A stretch of DNA of 64,000 bases from Phytopseudomonas daroniae. Its GTDB lineage: Bacteria > Pseudomonadota > Gammaproteobacteria > Pseudomonadales > Pseudomonadaceae. Shown here in pieces: positions 1 through 8,720 of this stretch. The notes beneath the pieces are model-generated. The model was not told the DNA's origin. It saw nothing but the letters and a program-made list of their open reading frames with translations, and did no database searches. Each line of letters begins with the position of its first letter. Position 1 is the stretch's first letter. The DNA is taken from positions 1 to 64,000 of the forward strand of contig NZ_QJUI01000004.1 of NCBI RefSeq assembly GCF_004327285.1, written 5' to 3'. The position numbers were made by a program, and so were the translations under genes.

Positions 1-117
1 GAAAACTTCTTTTGCAAACTCAAGGAGTTCAAGCGTATTGCAATGCGCTGTGACAAGACCGATGCAAGCTTTTGCGCCATGGTCAATCTTGCCGCTGCCA
101 TTATCAATTCACGATGA
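1..117 (+). pseudogene. IS5-type transposase, C-terminal end (cut by window edge)
   Basis: An open frame enters from the left edge and ends in TGA at 115-117. It encodes 38 residues beginning ENFFCKLKEFKRIA and ending AAAIINSR, which matches the C-terminus of IS5-family (IS427-like) transposases. The glutamate at the start would be the last residue of the DDE triad in the Y-(2)-R-(3)-E-type region, but the surrounding motif is outside the window. Whether the upstream part is intact cannot be seen. Confidence 0.75.
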
Positions 118-131
118 ATCTCAACAGACCC
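1..131 (+). mobile_element. Right end of an IS5-family insertion sequence
   Basis: The transposase tail is followed 14 bases later by GAATCTCAACAGACCC ending at 131, a typical right terminal inverted repeat for this IS group (reverse complement GGGTCTGTTGAGATTC). The bases TA follow directly. The left end lies outside the window, so length and target duplication cannot be checked. Confidence 0.65.
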
Positions 132-207
132 TAGTGTGGCGTCACACATCAAATGTCGTATCCGAGCGATTGGGCTGAGTGGTCGCTCAAAGGGGCGAAA
201 GCAGCCG

Positions 208-254
208 TAGGATGGGTGAAACCCATCATTGGCCGATGGGTTACACCCATCCTA
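208..254. repeat. REP-like palindrome (TAGGATGGGTG type)
   Basis: TAGGATGGGTG at 208-218 is mirrored by CACCCATCCTA at 244-254, with an inner GATGGGT/ACCCATC pairing. The same family recurs as a longer perfect palindrome at 31915-31965. Confidence 0.7.
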
Positions 255-336
255 AGACCTAAACAGCAGCGGTAAGCTGCAAGCCATAAGCCTCAAGTAA
301 AAGCGCAAGAGCTGACACTTGACCTCAGCGATGAGG

Positions 337-592
337 CTAGTGTCTCGTCATGCATCAAATGTCGTATACGAGCGAACGGACTGAGTGGTTGCTCAGAGGC
401 GCAAGCGGCCGATTGTCGGCAATTGTGGGAGCGCGCCATGCGCGCGAAATCGCGGGCAAGGCCCGCTCCCACATGGATAGTCGAACGGCCGCTATCGCCT
501 TTTTGGCTGCCGTACCCCACCACGATTACCCGTTCGCCGTCTCGGCCATATCTGCCACCCTGACCGACACATGAATGTTATCGCGACACTAG
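337..592. mobile_element. Possible MITE with CTAGTGTC termini
   Basis: The left end reads CTAGTGTCTCG (337-347). The right end reads CGCGACACTAG (582-592), whose complement is CTAGTGTCGCG, giving 10 of 11 matching positions. The first 70 bp repeat the dispersed family that also occurs at 131-202, 1439-1477 and 46004-46078. No gene is inside. The interior also carries the GTGGGAGC palindrome, so this could be a composite of repeats and not a single mobile unit. Confidence 0.4.
424..473. repeat. GTGGGAGC...GCTCCCAC palindromic repeat
   Basis: TGTGGGAGC at 424-432 pairs with GCTCCCACA ending at 473, around a GC-rich CGCGC/GCGCG centre. This resembles the abundant extragenic hairpin repeat of Pseudomonas genomes. 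A related arm is seen near 32106. Confidence 0.6.
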
Positions 593-701
593 GCGCCCCG
601 CAGCCCCTACAGGTGAGGATCTGCGAACGCCAGCCTCACCCTCGACGGGAAAGACGAGGCCAATAGCAACTTGCGATAATTTACAAGCCCCGCTAACATC
701 T

Positions 702-720
702 GTATCGCAGATTGCTATAC
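702..720 (+). promoter_or_regulatory. Candidate operator upstream of higB
   Basis: GTATCGCAGATTGCTATAC is an imperfect inverted repeat (GTATcGCA / TGCtATAC, one mismatch, 3-base centre). It ends 9 bp before the toxin start, which is where HigA-type antitoxins usually bind to autoregulate. No good -35/-10 pair is obvious. Function is inferred from position only. Confidence 0.4.
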
Positions 721-729
721 GGGTAGGCT

Positions 730-1014
730 ATGCACGTCATCACCCAGAAACGGATTTGGGAAGCGAAGAACAAATGGCCTAATACCGCCAACGCGCTCGA
801 TGCCTGGTACCGGCTGATCAGTAAAGTAGAGCTCAAGGATTTCGCCGAGCTGAAACAACTCTTCCCCAGCGTAGGCAAAGTGGCCAACAAGCATGTGTTC
901 GATATTGGCGGCAACAAGCTACGGCTGATCGCTGTAGTGGATTACCCATTCAAGAAAGTCTTCATTCGCGATGTGCTCGACCATAAAGAGTACGACCGCA
1001 ACCAATGGAAGTGA
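730..1014 (+). CDS. higB: HigB-type mRNA interferase toxin
   Basis: This 94-residue protein fits the RelE/ParE-fold HigB family, whose members cleave mRNA on the ribosome. The family hallmark runs from residue 60 onward: HVFDIGGNKLRLIAVV followed by a basic, aromatic tail (FIRDVLDHKEYDR). Length is normal for the family and the frame is intact. A GGGTAGG sequence precedes the ATG. The gene is followed directly by an HTH antitoxin, giving the toxin-first order of higBA modules. It lies close to an IS remnant, which suggests acquisition by transfer. Confidence 0.85.
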   Translation: MHVITQKRIWEAKNKWPNTANALDAWYRLISKVELKDFAELKQLFPSVGKVANKHVFDIGGNKLRLIAVVDYPFKKVFIRDVLDHKEYDRNQWK

Positions 1015-1022
1015 GGTGCCCC

Positions 1023-1424
1023 GTGAGTGCGCTCCTGAAACAAGCCGCCGAGCACTGGTGCTACGTAGCGCCCTTGCTTACTCCTCCGCAGTCCGAAGCC
1101 GACTACGACACCCTGGTCGAGGAACTGGGCGCGCTGCTCGATGAAATAGCTGGTGCCGAGCATCACCCGCTCGCCAGCCTCGCCTCACAGATGGGCGATT
1201 TGATCGCCAGCTACGACGCCAAGCATTACGCGACCCCAGAGGCTCCAGCTCACGAGGTACTGCGCTACCTGATGCAAGAGCACGGCCTCAACCAAAGCGA
1301 CCTACCTGAAATCGGCGCGCAATCCGTGGTATCCGAAATCCTGAACGGCAAGCGCCAACTCAACGTGCGCCACATCCGAGCCCTGGCCGCACGCTTCAAC
1401 GTACCCGCAGACGTTTTCCTCTAG
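1023..1424 (+). CDS. higA: HigA-type HTH antitoxin
   Basis: The 133-residue product carries a C-terminal XRE-like helix-turn-helix (about residues 75-133) with motifs LRYLMQEHGLNQSDL and VVSEILNGKRQL, as in long HigA antitoxins that neutralise HigB and repress their own operon. The GTG at 1023 is preferred because GTGAGG lies 6 bp upstream. An in-frame ATG at 1005 would add six residues and overlap higB. The two genes are otherwise 8 bp apart and surely co-transcribed. The TAG stop merges into a CTAG that opens another copy of the dispersed repeat. Confidence 0.85.
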   Translation: MSALLKQAAEHWCYVAPLLTPPQSEADYDTLVEELGALLDEIAGAEHHPLASLASQMGDLIASYDAKHYATPEAPAHEVLRYLMQEHGLNQSDLPEIGAQSVVSEILNGKRQLNVRHIRALAARFNVPADVFL

Positions 1425-1916
1425 GTATCGCATCACGGATCAAATGTCGTACCCGAGCGAACGGGCCAAGCAAGCGTAGGGTGGATGACGCTCTTTTCAT
1501 CCACCATTGTGATCGCAAAACGGTGGATGGGTCGGGGTCGCGTAGGTGAAGCGTCAGCTACGCGCCCCGATCCAGCCTACCAGTGGCCACATCACCTTAT
1601 GGCTGCCATCGCCCATCACGCGTGTTCCGTTCACCGCCTCAGCACATCGAACACCTAGGGCCGATGCCCCTAGTCACGCTCCCGTAGGTAGCGGCCATAC
1701 CGCAGATCTGACTGTATCCCCTGCAGCGGGGCTCTTCGACTGTGGCCTGCCACGCTCATGTGGGCGCCTGGCACGCAGCCCATGCAATCTGCTGACACGG
1801 GTTGGCTGCGACCGACTGCATACGACGTTTACCCTATGGCCAGATGACACTACAATCGCGGCAGGCATCTGATCAGGACGCTCACTTCACTCACCTGAAA
1901 CCGCAGTGGTCATTCG
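1425..1916. other. Spacer with dispersed repeats
   Basis: About 490 bp without a credible gene. A partial copy of the CTAG...ATCAAATGTCGTA family occupies 1439-1477, followed by a GTAGGGTGGATGA / TCATCCACC palindromic repeat and a GCGTAGG...CCAGCCTAC stretch near 1540-1580. Open frames at 1546-1872 on the plus strand and 1674-1868 on the minus strand show no recognisable protein. Confidence 0.5.
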
Positions 1917-3665
1917 ATGCCAGCGCAAGGTTCTCTCCGCGTCGCCTCCCGCCTGGATCGCTGGATAAACGTGGTGTTGATCGGCATCAGCCTGGGCATT
2001 TCCCTCAGCTTCCTGCTGATCGTCACCGATGCCTACCAGACTTATCGGGCGCATTCGCAAACTCGCGACCAGTTGGCCGTGCTGCGCAGCGGCCTTAGCG
2101 CCATGGAGGCGGTAAGCATCGAGCGCGGCCCTACCAATGGCATGCTCGGAGGGCTGGATGGCAGCCTGCAGAAGCTCGAACAGAGCCGTTTGCTCAGCGA
2201 CCAGAGACTTGACGAGTTCGCCGCCGCCCTTGCCACCTGCCTACCCTGCGAGGCAATGCCCCGTGACATCGACGAGGTCAGGCGCTCGCTCATCGTCGCA
2301 AGGGAGCGCGTAGACAGCGTGCTTGGCCAACCCCTGGACGAACGCACGTCGCAATCACGATCCGAGGCGCTATTGGCCATGATCGACGTGGCCACGCGGA
2401 TACTGCCGCTGATCGACTGGCTGTCCCGCGACATGCTGCGACGCACCCCGCAAGCCGGCGCTCCGCTCTACAATGCCTACTGGGCAGCACAACTACGCGA
2501 GTCCGCGGGGCTGCTCGGCTCGTATCTCACCGTCGCGCTCGCAGAACAGCGGCCCATCGACTCAATCGAGACCGAGCGTTTGCAAATCGTGCACGGTCGC
2601 ATCGACCAATTGCAGATGCAACTGAGTCTAGGCGTAGACCACCTGCCGAAGCAGTTCGAGGGCGAGAACCAGCGTGACATGCAAGTTGCCTACGCCCGCA
2701 TGCAACATGACTATTTCCAACAAGGCATGGACTACCAGCGCGCCGTAGTGAGCGCCCTGAATACCGATACCGCACCAAGTCCGGCGACTTTCGCGGAACG
2801 TTACGTGCCAACCATGGCCAGCATCCTGATATTACGCGACACCGCGCTACGGCTCACTGAAATAGAACTGCAGCGCGCCACCCAAACAGCACTGATCCGC
2901 CTGTCGCTCGTCGCCGGAACGGCCCTGGCCGTACTCCTGCTGCTGGGCGCCGGGCTGCTGTGGTTGAAACGGCAGGTGCTTGCCCCCCTGCTGCTCGGAA
3001 CGCGCAGGATGATGGCGCTGGTGCATCCGGATACCATGACTTATGCAACCAGCCAGAGCGATCGCTACAGCATCTCCGACACTCTGCTCGAGCTCGAACA
3101 GCAACTGCGCCAGGCCCAGGCGGTGCGCCTTGAACGAGATGCCCTGATCACCGAACTCAAAGCTCACGCAGAGACCGATCACCTCACCGGGCTGGCCAAC
3201 CGACGCGCCTTCGACCGGCTGTTCAAGAAGCCCCCTCCGGATCGGGCCGACGCCGGTTTGCTCACCGTGATCATATTCGACGTGGATCACTTCAAACAGG
3301 TAAACGACAGCTACGGCCATCTCGTCGGCGATAGGCTGCTGCAGGCCCTGGCTGAACGTTGCCAGGCCCAAATGCGAGGCAGCGAGCACATCGCCCGCAT
3401 CGGCGGCGAAGAATTCGCCATTCACCTCTGGCTCAATAGCGCACACACCGCGCTGCAGTTCGCCGAACGGTTGCGCAGGTCGATTCACGAGACACCGTTC
3501 GAGCTAGGCCTGGAACAGCCCCTGCAGATCACTGCCAGCTTCGGCATCGCCCAAGCCCCGGCGACACAGGCAGCCAACGCCGATGCACTGATAGCGCGCG
3601 CCGACGAAGCGCTCTACCGCGCCAAGCACAATGGGCGAAATCGTTGCGAGCTGGCGCAGGACTGA
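1917..3665 (+). CDS. Membrane-anchored diguanylate cyclase (GGDEF)
   Basis: This 582-residue protein would condense two GTP into cyclic di-GMP. A transmembrane helix at residues 15-37 and a second at about 325-350 bracket a mostly helical periplasmic sensor of the four-helix-bundle kind. A GGDEF domain follows from about residue 420: DHLTGLANRRAFD, FDVDHFKQVND, and the active-site loop as GGEEF (496-500). The inhibitory I-site position reads RGSE in place of RxxD, so product inhibition may be weaker. No EAL domain is present. Ligand and output are unknown. The Shine-Dalgarno sequence at the chosen ATG is weak. Confidence 0.9.
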   Translation: MPAQGSLRVASRLDRWINVVLIGISLGISLSFLLIVTDAYQTYRAHSQTRDQLAVLRSGLSAMEAVSIERGPTNGMLGGLDGSLQKLEQSRLLSDQRLDEFAAALATCLPCEAMPRDIDEVRRSLIVARERVDSVLGQPLDERTSQSRSEALLAMIDVATRILPLIDWLSRDMLRRTPQAGAPLYNAYWAAQLRESAGLLGSYLTVALAEQRPIDSIETERLQIVHGRIDQLQMQLSLGVDHLPKQFEGENQRDMQVAYARMQHDYFQQGMDYQRAVVSALNTDTAPSPATFAERYVPTMASILILRDTALRLTEIELQRATQTALIRLSLVAGTALAVLLLLGAGLLWLKRQVLAPLLLGTRRMMALVHPDTMTYATSQSDRYSISDTLLELEQQLRQAQAVRLERDALITELKAHAETDHLTGLANRRAFDRLFKKPPPDRADAGLLTVIIFDVDHFKQVNDSYGHLVGDRLLQALAERCQAQMRGSEHIARIGGEEFAIHLWLNSAHTALQFAERLRRSIHETPFELGLEQPLQITASFGIAQAPATQAANADALIARADEALYRAKHNGRNRCELAQD

Positions 3666-4120
3666 AGCGGGACTTCGCACCGTGGAAGCGCCGCCCCGGC
3701 GCGCGCGGACGTTCGTAGATACCGTCTTGCCCGTTTTACCTCGCAAGCGCCCATTCGGCATCAAAAGGCATTCCCGATTTCATTGAGGGTGGAGGACGCT
3801 TGCCTACGCGGCCCGATCCGTATACCGATCCGTAACCGGGGTGGTGGATGAAAACAGCGTCATCCACCCTACATGAATGCCTACCAAAGATGGCCATCCG
3901 AACTCGAACTGGTTATGGGCAGTAACCCGTAGGGCGTATTAGCCGAAGGCGTAATCCGCCGCAAGAAAACGGCATCACCGCCCCCGCTCCCCCCAAACAG
4001 CAGAACGCCCCGCATGAGGCGAGGCATTCTGACATATCAGCGGATGCAGCCGGTTCGCGGTAAACGACGGATTACGCTTCGCTAGACTGCGCGCCCCGAT
4101 CCATCTGCGATTCGGATGGC
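3666..4120. repeat. Spacer with GTAGGGCGTATTAGCC repeat copy
   Basis: This 455-bp gap separates the convergent cyclase and the glycan locus. From about 3930 to 4110 it carries a diverged copy of the unit found in tandem at 35628-36575, including GCCGAAGGCGTAATCCGCCGC, two GAGGC pentamers and GGATTACGCTTCGCTAG. A GGTGGATGAAAACAGCG/ATCCACCC palindrome lies at about 3840-3875. No gene is seen. Confidence 0.6.
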
Positions 4121-6136
4121 CTACGCCGATGGCTTCTTCGCCGCACGTCGCAAGTGCATCCAGTCGACGATCTCACCCTCAGGCGCGTAACCGCTCACGG
4201 TGTCACGCAACAACTGACGCACACGGTCGTAATCGTCCTGCTCCACAGCCTTGATCAGATCCGCCATGACCACCTTGAAGGCTTCCCACGGCAGGTGCTC
4301 TTCGTTGGCGCGCATGATCATCGGGTGATCGGTGGGGCTGACGTTATCGCCGATCAACAACTCCTCATACAGCTTCTCGCCGGGACGTAGCCCCGTGAAC
4401 TCGATGGCGATATCGCCACCGGGATTCTCGTCCGATGCCACACTGAGGCCGGTGAGGTGAATCATCTTTTCGGCCAGCTCAGCGATCTTCACCGGCTGCC
4501 CCATATCCAGCACGAACACGTCGCCGCCCTGCCCCATGGAGCCTGCCTGGATGACCAGCTGCGCGGCCTCAGGAATGGTCATGAAATAGCGGGTGATGTT
4601 CGGATGGGTAACCGTTACCGGGCCACCCTTGCGGATCTGCTGATAGAAACGCGGAATGACCGAGCCGGATGAGCCCAGCACGTTACCGAAGCGCACCATG
4701 GTGAAGCGGGTCTTGTTGACCTGGTGAAGCCCCTCTTTGTCACCGAACAACACCGGAGCGGTTTCCTGGCTCAACGCCTGCATCAGCATTTCGGCCAAGC
4801 GCTTGGTACTGCCCATCACATTGGTCGGGCGTACAGCCTTGTCAGTGGAAATCAGCACGAAGTGCTCGACGCCAGCCCGCAACGCCGCCTGGGCGGTGCA
4901 CAACGAACCCAGCACATTGTTCAGCACGCCCTCGGCAATGTTGTGCTCGACCATCGGCACGTGCTTATAGGCTGCAGCGTGGTAAACGGTATTTACATCC
5001 CAGGCACGCATCAGCTCCACCTGGCGATCCTGATTACGCACCGAGCCGAGAATAGGCACCAGCCGCACCGCCAGCGAATCGCGACGAATACGCTGTTCCA
5101 GCTCGCTGTGAATTTCGTAGAGATTGAATTCGCTGTGCTCGAACAGCAATAAGACCTTCGGGCCTGTAGCGATGATCTGCCGGCACAGCTCAGAACCGAT
5201 CGAGCCACCAGCGCCGGTGACCATTACCACCTGCCCACGAATGCAACGCTCGAACAAATCCTTCTGCGGCGGCACCGCATCACGGCCCAGCAGGTCGGCG
5301 ATCTCGACCTCCTGCACGTCTTCAACCTTCACGCGGCCGCTGGCCAGATCCATGAACCCAGGCACCGTACGTACGTGCAGAGCGTATTGCTGCAAGTTCT
5401 CCAACACCTCACGCCGACGGGTGCGGGATGCCGAAGGCATCGCCATGAGGATCTCCACCACCCCGGTTTCATCGATCATCTGCTGGATATGCTTGGCCGA
5501 ATACACCCGCAAGCCGGCGATGACACGGTTGGCAATATTGGGATCGTCATCGATGAATGCCACTGGGCGCATCACTCGCCCCATGCGCAGCGCCGCTGCC
5601 AACTGGTTACCAGACGCCCCCGCGCCATAGATGGCTACCTTGGGCAGTCCCGCATCACGGTTGGTCAGCTTGAAGGGCCGATCCGAAGAGAACCAATCAC
5701 CCATGAAATACTGGCGCATCAACAGGCGCAGCCCGCCAATCAGCATGATGCTCAGCCACCAGTAGTTGAAAACCATGGAACGGGGAATAATCGCTGGCGC
5801 CTCCCTGTGCCAATACACCGCCAGAGCCAACAACAACGCGGACAGGGAAACGGCCTTGACAATGGCGATCAGCGCATCGTTACCGAAATAACGCATGACG
5901 GCCCGGTACATGCCAAGACGTACGAAGAGAGGGATAGAAATGATCGGAGCCAGAGCGAACAGCCACAAATGACCATTAAGCGGATCAACTCGATCGAAAT
6001 CTCCTAAGCGCACCACAAAAGCCAGCCACAGGGCGATCCATATCAGCACTACATCCACCGCCACCTGCAGCAACCGCTTGTACCTACGTGGCATGGCAAC
6101 CAGACGCGAGCGCATATTCTCAGCAACCCTTAACAC
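4121..6136 (-). CDS. WbpM/PglF-like UDP-GlcNAc C6 dehydratase
   Basis: This 671-residue inner-membrane enzyme should convert UDP-GlcNAc to the UDP-4-keto-6-deoxy sugar. Four transmembrane helices occupy residues 20-140. A first Rossmann-like domain begins with GAGASGNQ (171), and the catalytic SDR domain with the NAD loop GAGGSIGSE (308-316). The catalytic positions read S430, M441 and K445, the Ser-Met-Lys triad known from WbpM, not Ser-Tyr-Lys. It is the last gene of the minus-strand glycan locus, as wbpM is in P. aeruginosa. With the PglE- and PglD-like genes upstream it completes a diacetylbacillosamine route. A start at 6118 is also possible. Confidence 0.9.
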   Translation of the reverse strand: MLRVAENMRSRLVAMPRRYKRLLQVAVDVVLIWIALWLAFVVRLGDFDRVDPLNGHLWLFALAPIISIPLFVRLGMYRAVMRYFGNDALIAIVKAVSLSALLLALAVYWHREAPAIIPRSMVFNYWWLSIMLIGGLRLLMRQYFMGDWFSSDRPFKLTNRDAGLPKVAIYGAGASGNQLAAALRMGRVMRPVAFIDDDPNIANRVIAGLRVYSAKHIQQMIDETGVVEILMAMPSASRTRRREVLENLQQYALHVRTVPGFMDLASGRVKVEDVQEVEIADLLGRDAVPPQKDLFERCIRGQVVMVTGAGGSIGSELCRQIIATGPKVLLLFEHSEFNLYEIHSELEQRIRRDSLAVRLVPILGSVRNQDRQVELMRAWDVNTVYHAAAYKHVPMVEHNIAEGVLNNVLGSLCTAQAALRAGVEHFVLISTDKAVRPTNVMGSTKRLAEMLMQALSQETAPVLFGDKEGLHQVNKTRFTMVRFGNVLGSSGSVIPRFYQQIRKGGPVTVTHPNITRYFMTIPEAAQLVIQAGSMGQGGDVFVLDMGQPVKIAELAEKMIHLTGLSVASDENPGGDIAIEFTGLRPGEKLYEELLIGDNVSPTDHPMIMRANEEHLPWEAFKVVMADLIKAVEQDDYDRVRQLLRDTVSGYAPEGEIVDWMHLRRAAKKPSA

Positions 6137-6399
6137 AGCAACACCTCACATCCCTTGAGCGGCCGAAGCCAACCCCTAGTTGGGCTCTAGCCAGAAACTT
6201 TCCAAGAAAAATGATTTGCGGCTGAAGCTCATCGTCAATGGACACAACCTTCAAATCGCCAACCCCGCCATCAGTGCCCCAAAAACCTTGCTTACGCCAT
6301 CTGCGGTGACTTGAAGCGAGCGCTCTGGCATCGTCGACCTGCCACACAGCCTTTCGCAAAATCAGCGCAACAGCTTTCTAGCGTAGGTCTTCCTTTCCC
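6137..6399. other. Gap between wbpM-like gene and lipoprotein gene
   Basis: This 263-bp stretch has no recognised gene. A minus-strand frame at 6120-6359 (79 codons) exists but has no Shine-Dalgarno, no recognisable domain and overlaps the dehydratase start. It may be the decayed remnant of a gene or simple spacer. Confidence 0.4.
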
Positions 6400-6849
6400 T
6401 CAGCCTGCAACCTTCCAGGTAAATATAGCTCGTGACTTGACCGTCGCCCCTGCAGTCTTGATCGCGTGATCGGTGTAAGTGGCAATGATCGTCACGCTGC
6501 CCGGCTTCAAATAGTTAACGACAAAGCGCCCCGGTTCTTCAGATCGAACCCGGCGTGTGTAACCCGTCCTCGCCAGTTGCGTAAAAACAGCCCCCTCCAT
6601 CGCCATCAAGCTATCGCTGGAATGGATGGTGTAGCGGTCAAATTCACCACGGTCGTTCTGCAGCAACTGATATTGGAATATACGCCCATTGAAGGAGACT
6701 TCATTGCCTTCGGGCAACCTGACCCGATCCATCGCCAAGCTCACGCCCGTGGGCGAATCCTGGGCATTTGGGGGGGGCGAAACCTCAGCAGGCTCACAGC
6801 CAAGCAGTAGCAAAATGGCTGCAGCGAAAACAGGCAAAAATCCCTTCAT
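6400..6849 (-). CDS. Small lipoprotein of unknown function
   Basis: The 149-residue product starts with a lipoprotein signal peptide ending in the lipobox LLGC (Cys18), then a Pro/Ser linker, then a compact domain of beta-strand character ending RAIFTWKV. The function is not recognised. It sits between the aminotransferase and dehydratase genes, within the operon. Its C-terminal half has the same order of conserved-looking positions as the lipoprotein at the other end of the locus (24229-24639): a polar stretch, an I/V-rich helix, a G-x-R segment, then V-Y, a Y-R/T-D-x-A region and a final T-x-S/K-W/V. Lipidation is well supported. Relatedness of the two is only a suggestion. Confidence 0.75.
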   Translation of the reverse strand: MKGFLPVFAAAILLLLGCEPAEVSPPPNAQDSPTGVSLAMDRVRLPEGNEVSFNGRIFQYQLLQNDRGEFDRYTIHSSDSLMAMEGAVFTQLARTGYTRRVRSEEPGRFVVNYLKPGSVTIIATYTDHAIKTAGATVKSRAIFTWKVAG

Positions 6850-6915
6850 ATTCGATCTTCCACCGTCATAAAAACACCGAGGGAACCGCTATCAGCCGAG
6901 CTGATAACCTCGGAC

Positions 6916-8091
6916 TCAGCAAGTAGCCTGGCGCATAACATCTGCCAGCACCTGACAGGTTTTTTCGAGCGCCTGCTCGGTCAAGGTAGGATGAACAAGG
7001 AACATCAGGCTTGTTTCGCCCAGCGCCCTAGCAACCGCTAGCGGCTCGGCAGGCCTCCAGCCAGTATTGTCGAATGCCTTTTCCAGATAGACCTCTGAAC
7101 AAGAACCCGAGAAACACGGAACCCCCTGTGCAGCTATCTCGTTGAGAATACGGTCGCGAGTCCAGCCTGCTTTCAATTGGCTTGGCTCTATAAAGACATA
7201 GCACTTATAGGCCGCATGAGTGACGCTCGCAGGTACCTGCGGCACACGCAATCCCGGCAGGTTCCGAGCGACAGACCAAATTTTCTCGGCATTCGCCTGA
7301 CGAGCAGCCTGCCAAGCCGTCATGCGATACAACTGGATACGCCCAATCACGCCCTGGACTTCCATCATGCGCCAATTGGTACCGAAGCTTTCATGCAGCC
7401 AACGAAACCCAGGAGCATGCTGCCGCTCGTAAACCGCTTCCCAGCTCTTGCCGTGATCCTTGAAAGACCACATCTTGCTCCAGAGCGCACGATCATTGGT
7501 AGTAACCATGCCCCCCTCTCCACCTGTGGTCATGATCTTGTCCTGGCAGAACGACCAGGCACCGATATGACCAATGGAACCAACAGCCCGCCCTTTATAG
7601 CGAGCACCATGCGCCTGGGCACAATCCTCGATTACCATCAGACCGTGCTCGGCGGCCAACGCCATGATCGGATCCATATCACAAGGCCAGCCCGCCAAGT
7701 GCACGCAAATCAGCGCACGGGTACGAGGCGTCAGCACAGCCCGAATGCTCTCAGCCGTTATATTCTGCGAGTCGGCATCGACGTCAGCGAAAACCGGCTT
7801 CGCACCGGCTGTCACGATAGAAGAAGCAGAAGCCAGGAAGGTTCTCGAGGTGACCACCACCTCGTCTCCCGAACCGATACCTAGCGCCTCCAACGCCAAA
7901 TCCAGCGCGACGGTACCGTTGCTGAGGGCGATGGCATATTCGCTCTCGGCCCATTGCGCAAATTCCTTCTCGAACTCGCGGCACTCTTGGCCAGTCCAGT
8001 AATTAACCCGATTGGAGAGTATGACATCGCGAACCGCGTCAGCCTCCTCTACGGTAAAGCTTGGCCAAGGGGAAAAAGAAGTACCTAACAT
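6916..8091 (-). CDS. DegT/DnrJ/EryC1-type sugar aminotransferase (PglE-like)
   Basis: This 391-residue PLP enzyme should transaminate the 4-keto position of a UDP-4-keto-6-deoxy-GlcNAc. PLP contacts are visible: NGTVALDLAL (58-67), the EDCAQAHGA motif with Asp156, and the Schiff-base lysine K185 in CQDKIMTTGGEGG. The neighbours define the likely substrate: a WbpM-like dehydratase downstream and a PglD-like acetyltransferase 11 bp upstream. This is the PglF-E-D set that makes UDP-N,N'-diacetylbacillosamine. The alternative regiochemistry (PseC-like) is less likely given the PglD partner. Confidence 0.88.
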   Translation of the reverse strand: MLGTSFSPWPSFTVEEADAVRDVILSNRVNYWTGQECREFEKEFAQWAESEYAIALSNGTVALDLALEALGIGSGDEVVVTSRTFLASASSIVTAGAKPVFADVDADSQNITAESIRAVLTPRTRALICVHLAGWPCDMDPIMALAAEHGLMVIEDCAQAHGARYKGRAVGSIGHIGAWSFCQDKIMTTGGEGGMVTTNDRALWSKMWSFKDHGKSWEAVYERQHAPGFRWLHESFGTNWRMMEVQGVIGRIQLYRMTAWQAARQANAEKIWSVARNLPGLRVPQVPASVTHAAYKCYVFIEPSQLKAGWTRDRILNEIAAQGVPCFSGSCSEVYLEKAFDNTGWRPAEPLAVARALGETSLMFLVHPTLTEQALEKTCQVLADVMRQATC

Positions 8092-8102
8092 AAGCCTCGT
8101 GC

Positions 8103-8720
8103 TTACCTCATCCTAATTGCGGGCACGCCAGCGACCGTGGCGTTATCCTCGACATCCTTAACTACAACAGCGCCGGCAGCGACCATGGCTGAGACACCGA
8201 TACGCACTTGCTGTCGCACCGAAGCGCCTATTCCCACCCAGCTACGCTTGCCAACAAACACTTCGCCCGCCAAGCGAGCGCCTGGAGAAATATGCACGCC
8301 GTCCTCCAGCACGCAATCGTGATCGACGCTAGCAGACGTATTCACGATACAGGCAAAACCGACACAAGCCCCTGCATTGACCACAGCACCAGGCATGATA
8401 ACAGAAGCGTCTGCGACCCGGGCATGGCGGCTGACAATCGCTGAAGGATGTATCAGGGATGGCACAGCCATCCCTTCCGCCAGAAGGGTCTGATATTTAT
8501 CGAGGCGTATACGATTATTTCCAATGGCGACGAAAGCGCCGTCGAAGTCTGTCTTGCAGCGCAACAGATCGTTGAACGTCCCGGCATAAGGTAGCCCCAG
8601 GGTAGACCCCTGCCCAGGCGTAGCATCGTCAAAAAAGACCACCTGCCAACCACAACACTCTGCAACGTCAGCCACGACCCTGCCGTGGCCGCTCGCGCCG
8701 AAAACCGCAAGTTTTTTCAC
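8103..8720 (-). CDS. PglD/NeuD-family sugar O/N-acetyltransferase
   Basis: The 205-residue protein has the PglD layout: an N-terminal Rossmann-like domain (FGASGHGRVVADVA) and a left-handed beta-helix of hexapeptide repeats from about residue 95 to the C-terminus. H134 in SVDHDCVLEDG matches the catalytic base of PglD, which acetylates the C4 amine of UDP-4-amino-4,6-dideoxy-GlcNAc using acetyl-CoA. Its start overlaps the stop of the PglC-like gene by 4 bp, so translation is probably coupled. An O-acetyltransferase role (NeuD) is possible but fits the neighbours less well. Confidence 0.88.
   Translation of the reverse strand: MKKLAVFGASGHGRVVADVAECCGWQVVFFDDATPGQGSTLGLPYAGTFNDLLRCKTDFDGAFVAIGNNRIRLDKYQTLLAEGMAVPSLIHPSAIVSRHARVADASVIMPGAVVNAGACVGFACIVNTSASVDHDCVLEDGVHISPGARLAGEVFVGKRSWVGIGASVRQQVRIGVSAMVAAGAVVVKDVEDNATVAGVPAIRMR

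Larger units (their letters stand above)
118..729. other. Repeat-rich spacer between IS end and higBA
   Basis: No convincing gene is present in about 610 bp. The stretch holds a palindrome at 208-254, two copies of a dispersed repeat that begins with CTAG (131-202 and 337-408), a GTGGGAGC-type palindrome at 424-473, and the promoter/operator area of the downstream toxin-antitoxin genes. The predicted reading frames here translate the repeats and lack coding character. Confidence 0.6.

Noticed and set aside
1546..1872. 108-codon frame upstream of the diguanylate cyclase
   Set aside because: Composition resembles translated intergenic repeats (Pro/Thr/Arg/His) and no family or ribosome site is seen.
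5011..6007. Plus-strand frames opposite the dehydratase gene
   Set aside because: Antisense shadows of the WbpM-like gene without coding features.
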